This document shows, one piece after another, positions 60,659 to 64,000 of a stretch of 64,000 nt of DNA. A program made the position numbers and the translations under genes. Origin of the DNA: Butyricicoccus_A sp963588905 (GTDB lineage: Bacteria; Bacillota; Clostridia; Oscillospirales; Butyricicoccaceae). The notes beneath the pieces were generated by a model. That model was not told where the DNA came from. It worked only from the letters and a program-made list of their open reading frames with translations, and did no database searches. The first letter of the stretch is position 1; each line of letters begins with the position of its first letter. The DNA lies in contig CAVAJF010000032.1 in NCBI GenBank assembly GCA_963588905.1, forward strand, positions 1 to 64,000, in the 5' to 3' direction.

Positions 60659-62830
60659 ATGGAAAATTTAGTTGGACAGACACTCGGCGGGCGATACGAA
60701 GTCCGCGAGGTGATTGGAACCGGTGGTATGGCGATTGTTTACAAGGCATACTGCACCGTTCTCCATCGTTATGTTGCCATTAAGGTCCTGAAAGAAGAAT
60801 TTTCTCAGGATGAAGAGTTCCGCAAGCGCTTTTACAACGAAGCACAGGCGGTAGCTAAGCTCTCGCAGAACAACATTGTTTCCATTTACGATGTATGTCA
60901 CACGGAAAATTGTCCGGAATACATCGTCATGGAGCTGTGTGAGGGCGTCACACTGAAGGATTATCTTCGCAAGAAGCATCACCTGACATGGCAGGAAACC
61001 CTGTATTTTGCACAGCAGGTGGCGCGTGCACTGGATCACGCGCACAGCCGCGGCATCATCCATCAGGACATCAAGCCGCAGAATATTATGCTGCTGCGCG
61101 ACGGCACGGCAAAAGTCATGGACTTTGGCATTGCCAGCTTCGCCAACAGCCAGGAAACACGCAAGGTATCGTCTGAGGCGATTGGCTCCGTGCATTACAT
61201 CTCGCCGGAGCAGGCAAAGGGCATCAAGGTAGATTTCCGCACGGATTTGTACTCGTTGGGCGTCGTGATGTATGAGATGCTGACCGGTACACTGCCGTTC
61301 CGCGGAGATACTGCTGTTGCTGTCGTCATGCAGCACTTAAACACAGTACCGCCGGTACCGAGCAGTATCGTGCCGGACATTCCGAAGGCAATGGATGAAA
61401 TTGTCATGCACGCTATGTGCGCCAATGCTAACCAGCGGTACAGCTCTGCTATGGATATGTTCCGCGATATGGAGCGTCTGCGCTCGAATCCAAATCTGGT
61501 GCTGAATTATTCGTCGCACAACAGCGATTTGGATGAGACACGTGCGATTTCGTACAACCGTGACGAGGACGCAACCCAGTATATTCCGCACACACCAGCG
61601 GTAGAGACAGACGAAGATGCAACGCAGTATGTACCGCGCGCAACAGAGAGTCAGAGTCGGCCGCAGCGGCAGCAGACTAGCAAGCGCACACAGCAACCGG
61701 ATGAAGAGGACAACGAAGTATATGAAGCTCCGGTCAAGCAGCGTGCAGCCAGCAGCAAGAAAAAGGGCGGCACCGGCAAGGTGATTGTCGGCGCGGTGAT
61801 TGTTGTGCTTCTTGCCGTTGTGGCGTTCTTTGCGATGCGCACGGTGGGCAACAACAATGAGACCCAGACGTTAACGGTTCCGCAGTTTGTTGGCTTGAAC
61901 TATACGAAGGACATCAAGGGCAACAAGGATTATTCGGATTTCAATTTCCAGATTACAGAGCAGGAATTCTCTCAGGATGAAGCGGACAGCAAGGGCTACG
62001 CAGATGGCGATGTCATTGACCAGAATCCGAGAGCCAAGACAACGATAGATGTCGGCACGGAAGTGGCGCTGACGCTTGCTTCGGTTGTCGATAAGGCAGA
62101 TGAAGAGACCAATACGGTTTCGGTTCCGTCTCTGGCAGGCAAGAGCTACGAGGATGCACAGAGTGCACTGCGCGCCAAGGGCTTAAAGGCGAAGCGCACA
62201 GAAAAAACCTCGGAGAGCGTCGCACAGGGCTACGTCATTGGCAGTGATCCGGATGCCGGTGAGGATGTAGAGGTTGGCTCTACCGTTACGGTTGTTGTTT
62301 CTTCCGGTTCTGCGAACACGAATAAGACGGTTCCGAACCTCAAGGGTATGACTACAGAGCAGGCTTCTGCCGCCTTGGAAAAGGCAGGTCTGTCGCTGGG
62401 TTCTGTCCACGAGCAGGAGAGCACAGAGACCGCAGGCACCGTTATCAGCCAGACTGTACCGTATGGCACAGAGGTTGCAAAGGGCACCAGCGTTGGCATC
62501 ACCATTGCCAAGGAGTCCACAACAACGGATGACCAGCCAAATAACGGTAATGATAATAACGGAGATGACAATAATGGCGGCAACAACGGCGGAACAGGCT
62601 CCGCTTCCGTCAGCGTGACTTCTTCAAGAATTACAGTTAGCCTTCCGACGGATCGCGACACATGCAGTGTCGCGATCTCCGTCGGTGGCTCTACGCTGTA
62701 TAGCAGCACGGTAAAGACAAGCCGTGGTTCTGTCGGCTGTAGTGTTCGTTACAGCAGCACACAGCATGTTGTTGTGACAGTTGATGGTTCGGCAGTTTAC
62801 GAGCAGGATGTTGATTTCAGCAAGCTGTAA
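60659..62830 (+). CDS. prkC: PASTA-domain Ser/Thr protein kinase
   Basis: A 723-residue membrane kinase that senses peptidoglycan. It has the kinase domain (residues 1 to ~270: VIGTGGMAIVYKA, VAIKVL, MDFGIASF), a charged linker with two DEDATQY repeats, one membrane helix (about 374-393), three PASTA repeats, an Asn/Gly/Asp-rich linker and a terminal beta domain. The catalytic loop reads HQDIKPQN (His135-Gln136-Asp137) instead of HRDIKPQN. Start ATG 60659, 8 bp after AGGAG; ATG 60653 is too close. In spore formers PrkC can trigger germination and control division. Confidence 0.95.
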   Translation: MENLVGQTLGGRYEVREVIGTGGMAIVYKAYCTVLHRYVAIKVLKEEFSQDEEFRKRFYNEAQAVAKLSQNNIVSIYDVCHTENCPEYIVMELCEGVTLKDYLRKKHHLTWQETLYFAQQVARALDHAHSRGIIHQDIKPQNIMLLRDGTAKVMDFGIASFANSQETRKVSSEAIGSVHYISPEQAKGIKVDFRTDLYSLGVVMYEMLTGTLPFRGDTAVAVVMQHLNTVPPVPSSIVPDIPKAMDEIVMHAMCANANQRYSSAMDMFRDMERLRSNPNLVLNYSSHNSDLDETRAISYNRDEDATQYIPHTPAVETDEDATQYVPRATESQSRPQRQQTSKRTQQPDEEDNEVYEAPVKQRAASSKKKGGTGKVIVGAVIVVLLAVVAFFAMRTVGNNNETQTLTVPQFVGLNYTKDIKGNKDYSDFNFQITEQEFSQDEADSKGYADGDVIDQNPRAKTTIDVGTEVALTLASVVDKADEETNTVSVPSLAGKSYEDAQSALRAKGLKAKRTEKTSESVAQGYVIGSDPDAGEDVEVGSTVTVVVSSGSANTNKTVPNLKGMTTEQASAALEKAGLSLGSVHEQESTETAGTVISQTVPYGTEVAKGTSVGITIAKESTTTDDQPNNGNDNNGDDNNGGNNGGTGSASVSVTSSRITVSLPTDRDTCSVAISVGGSTLYSSTVKTSRGSVGCSVRYSSTQHVVVTVDGSAVYEQDVDFSKL
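62645..62685. repeat. Strong inverted repeat inside the 3' end of prkC
   Basis: CCGACGG-ATCGCGACAC and its complement pair into a 17-bp stem with a 2-base bulge and the loop ATGCA. It encodes part of the terminal domain in frame. No T-run follows, so it is not a terminator. Confidence 0.7.
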
Positions 62831-62851
62831 GCAAAAAAGGAATACAAAGTT

Positions 62852-63739
62852 ATGAAACAGGAGAATGGATTCATTCTCAAAGGAATCGGCGGTTTTTATT
62901 ATATCCGCACAGATTCTGGAGTTGTAGAATGCAAAGCACGCGGAAAATTCCGCAAATCATCACAAAAACCCGTAATCGGTGACCGCGTTACAATTGAAGT
63001 ACAAGATGACGGAACCGGTTACATTATGTCAATTGAACCAAGAAAAAACAGACTGATTCGGCCTGCGGTCTCGAATATCGATCAACTTGTCATTGTATGC
63101 AGCGCGGCACCACCGGTGACAGAAACGCTGTTGATTGATAAGGTGACGGCGATTGCAGAACACAAAGGAATGGATGTCCTGATTGTCATCAATAAGTGTG
63201 ACATCAATCTGGGAGATCGTCTGTATGCCATTTACACACAGGCAGGCTTTCAGGTTTTCCGCGTCAGCGCACAGACCGGCGAGGGTGTGGAAGCACTTCG
63301 AGACCAGCTGACGGGGAAAATTTCTGCATTCGCAGGAAATTCCGGCGTCGGAAAATCCAGTTTGCTTAATGCTATTGATCCAAAGTTCCAGATGGAAACC
63401 GGCACAATCAGCCCGAAGACCGAACGCGGCCGCCATACGACACGGCATGTGGAGCTGGTTGAACTGGAAAACGGTGGATTTATTGCAGATACGCCGGGAT
63501 TTTCCGCTTTTGATGCGGAACGCATGGATCTCATCCTCAAGGATGACTTGCAGTATGCTTTCCGCGAATTTGAACCATATCTCAACCAGTGCCAGTTTAC
63601 CGGCTGTGCGCATGTCAAGGAAAAAGGATGTGCGATTCGACAGGCGGTTGCGGATGGAAAGATTGCGAGAGAACGACACGAAAGCTATTGCCAGCTGTAT
63701 GAAAGTGTCCGAAATCTAAAGGAGTGGGAATTGAAATGA
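62852..63739 (+). CDS. rsgA: Ribosome small-subunit-dependent GTPase RsgA
   Basis: A 295-residue circularly permuted GTPase for 30S maturation. An N-terminal OB fold (GDRVTIEVQDDGTGYI) is followed by NKCD (G4), GNSGVGKSSLLNAI (G1), TTRH (G2) and DTPGF (G3), and a C-terminal zinc knuckle with Cys-His ligands (CQFTGCAHVKEKGC). It follows prkC by 21 bp and overlaps thiN by 4 bp; the usual rpe gene between rsgA and thiN is absent. Confidence 0.97.
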   Translation: MKQENGFILKGIGGFYYIRTDSGVVECKARGKFRKSSQKPVIGDRVTIEVQDDGTGYIMSIEPRKNRLIRPAVSNIDQLVIVCSAAPPVTETLLIDKVTAIAEHKGMDVLIVINKCDINLGDRLYAIYTQAGFQVFRVSAQTGEGVEALRDQLTGKISAFAGNSGVGKSSLLNAIDPKFQMETGTISPKTERGRHTTRHVELVELENGGFIADTPGFSAFDAERMDLILKDDLQYAFREFEPYLNQCQFTGCAHVKEKGCAIRQAVADGKIARERHESYCQLYESVRNLKEWELK

Positions 63740-64000
63740 ACGTGCTCATGATTGCTGCTGCACCGGAGAGCGATTACGACTATATCAAACCGCTGGCAGA
63801 GCAGGCAGACTATATTATCTGTGCAGATGGCGGCGTGCGTCATGCGCAGACCTGTGGCATTCAGCCGGATTTGGTTGTCGGAGATTTTGATTCAGGAACC
63901 TATCCGGATTTTGATGTCGAAGTCGTACAGCTCAAGCCGGAAAAGGATGATACCGATTTGCTCAGCTGTACGCGGGAAGCGCTGCGGCGCGGTGCAGATC
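63736..64000 (+). CDS. thiN: Thiamine diphosphokinase, N-terminal part (cut by window edge)
   Basis: The first ~88 residues are present: NVLMIAAAPESDYDYIKPLA, then ICADGGVRHAQ, the nucleotide-binding GDFDSG and KPEKDDTDLL. This matches thiamine pyrophosphokinase, which makes ThDP from thiamine. It starts at ATG 63736 overlapping the rsgA stop codon (ATGA). The C-terminal thiamine-binding half lies beyond 64000. Confidence 0.93.
   Translation, partial: MNVLMIAAAPESDYDYIKPLAEQADYIICADGGVRHAQTCGIQPDLVVGDFDSGTYPDFDVEVVQLKPEKDDTDLLSCTREALRRGAD

Noticed and set aside
1..64000. CRISPR arrays, insertion sequences, prophage or integrase attachment sites
   Set aside because: No regularly spaced repeats, transposase or integrase genes were found. 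The tRNA-Pro at the left edge shows no visible repeat of its 3' end, but that end is outside the window.

Overview
The window looks like chromosomal DNA of an anaerobic, endospore-forming member of the class Clostridia. A Butyricicoccus/Agathobaculum-like Oscillospirales organism is my guess from gene content and the roughly 50% GC. The evidence is an alpha/beta-type small acid-soluble spore protein, a CwlD-type germination amidase, a GerS-like lipoprotein next to alanine racemase, DUF4364, DUF815, DUF5685, RemA, CdaA/CdaR and a PASTA kinase. Sigma-A-like promoters, AGGAGG ribosome binding sites and short intrinsic terminators are easy to see throughout. I saw no prophage, IS element, CRISPR array or rRNA.

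Layout. 1-3700: a tRNA-Pro (cut by the window edge) diverges from acpS-nnrD-gerS-like-alr-mazF. 3800-7000: an unknown gene convergent with a DUF1015 gene, a spore-protein gene and a phosphoribosyltransferase-like gene. 7074-14263: a MATE pump, a DMT transporter, phosphopentomutase, an AraC regulator with a PNPOx-fold protein, cwlD and radA. 14346-18364: a homocysteine S-methyltransferase-type protein, then a redox operon (flavin reductase, aldo/keto reductase, flavodoxin, TetR). 18424-33144: an accessory corrinoid methyl-transfer region, with a heterodimeric ABC exporter and a LysR gene inserted in its middle. 33212-38148: a DMT transporter, DUF4364, a THUMP RNA methyltransferase and CIRCE-controlled groES-groEL. 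38307-50081: an aromatic-acid-exporter-like membrane protein, pyrB with a PyrI-like zinc tail, cdaA-cdaR, a class V aminotransferase with DUF3343, DUF815, an FAD oxidoreductase, an RseC-like protein, and a DUF5685/J-domain/membrane protein trio. 50256-64000: a dense housekeeping operon, yicC-remA-gmk-rpoZ-coaBC-priA-def-fmt-rsmB-rlmN-stp-prkC-rsgA-thiN, with overlapping or nearly abutting genes.

How it fits together. The most interesting region is 18.4-33.1 kb. It holds two uroporphyrinogen-decarboxylase-superfamily methyltransferases (one long and divergent), a His-on cobalamin-binding corrinoid protein, a RACo-type 2Fe-2S/ASKHA activator, a second hydantoinase/oxoprolinase-type ASKHA protein, a cysteine-rich DUF1638 protein, and two AraC regulators, one apparently with a PocR-like sensor. 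Together these are the parts of a methyl-transfer pathway in which a substrate methyltransferase loads methyl onto Co(I)-corrinoid, a second methyltransferase unloads it, and RACo repairs oxidised Co(II). The substrate and final acceptor cannot be read from the sequence. No obvious methyl-tetrahydrofolate (pterin-binding) methyltransferase is present in the window. The homocysteine methyltransferase-like gene at 14.3 kb is one candidate acceptor enzyme.

Other points of interest are a phosphoribosyltransferase-like protein lacking the acidic pair of the PRPP motif, a perfect 16-bp inverted repeat beside the MATE promoter, an aspartate carbamoyltransferase carrying only the zinc part of PyrI, a MazF with no MazE, and a PASTA kinase with HQD instead of HRD.
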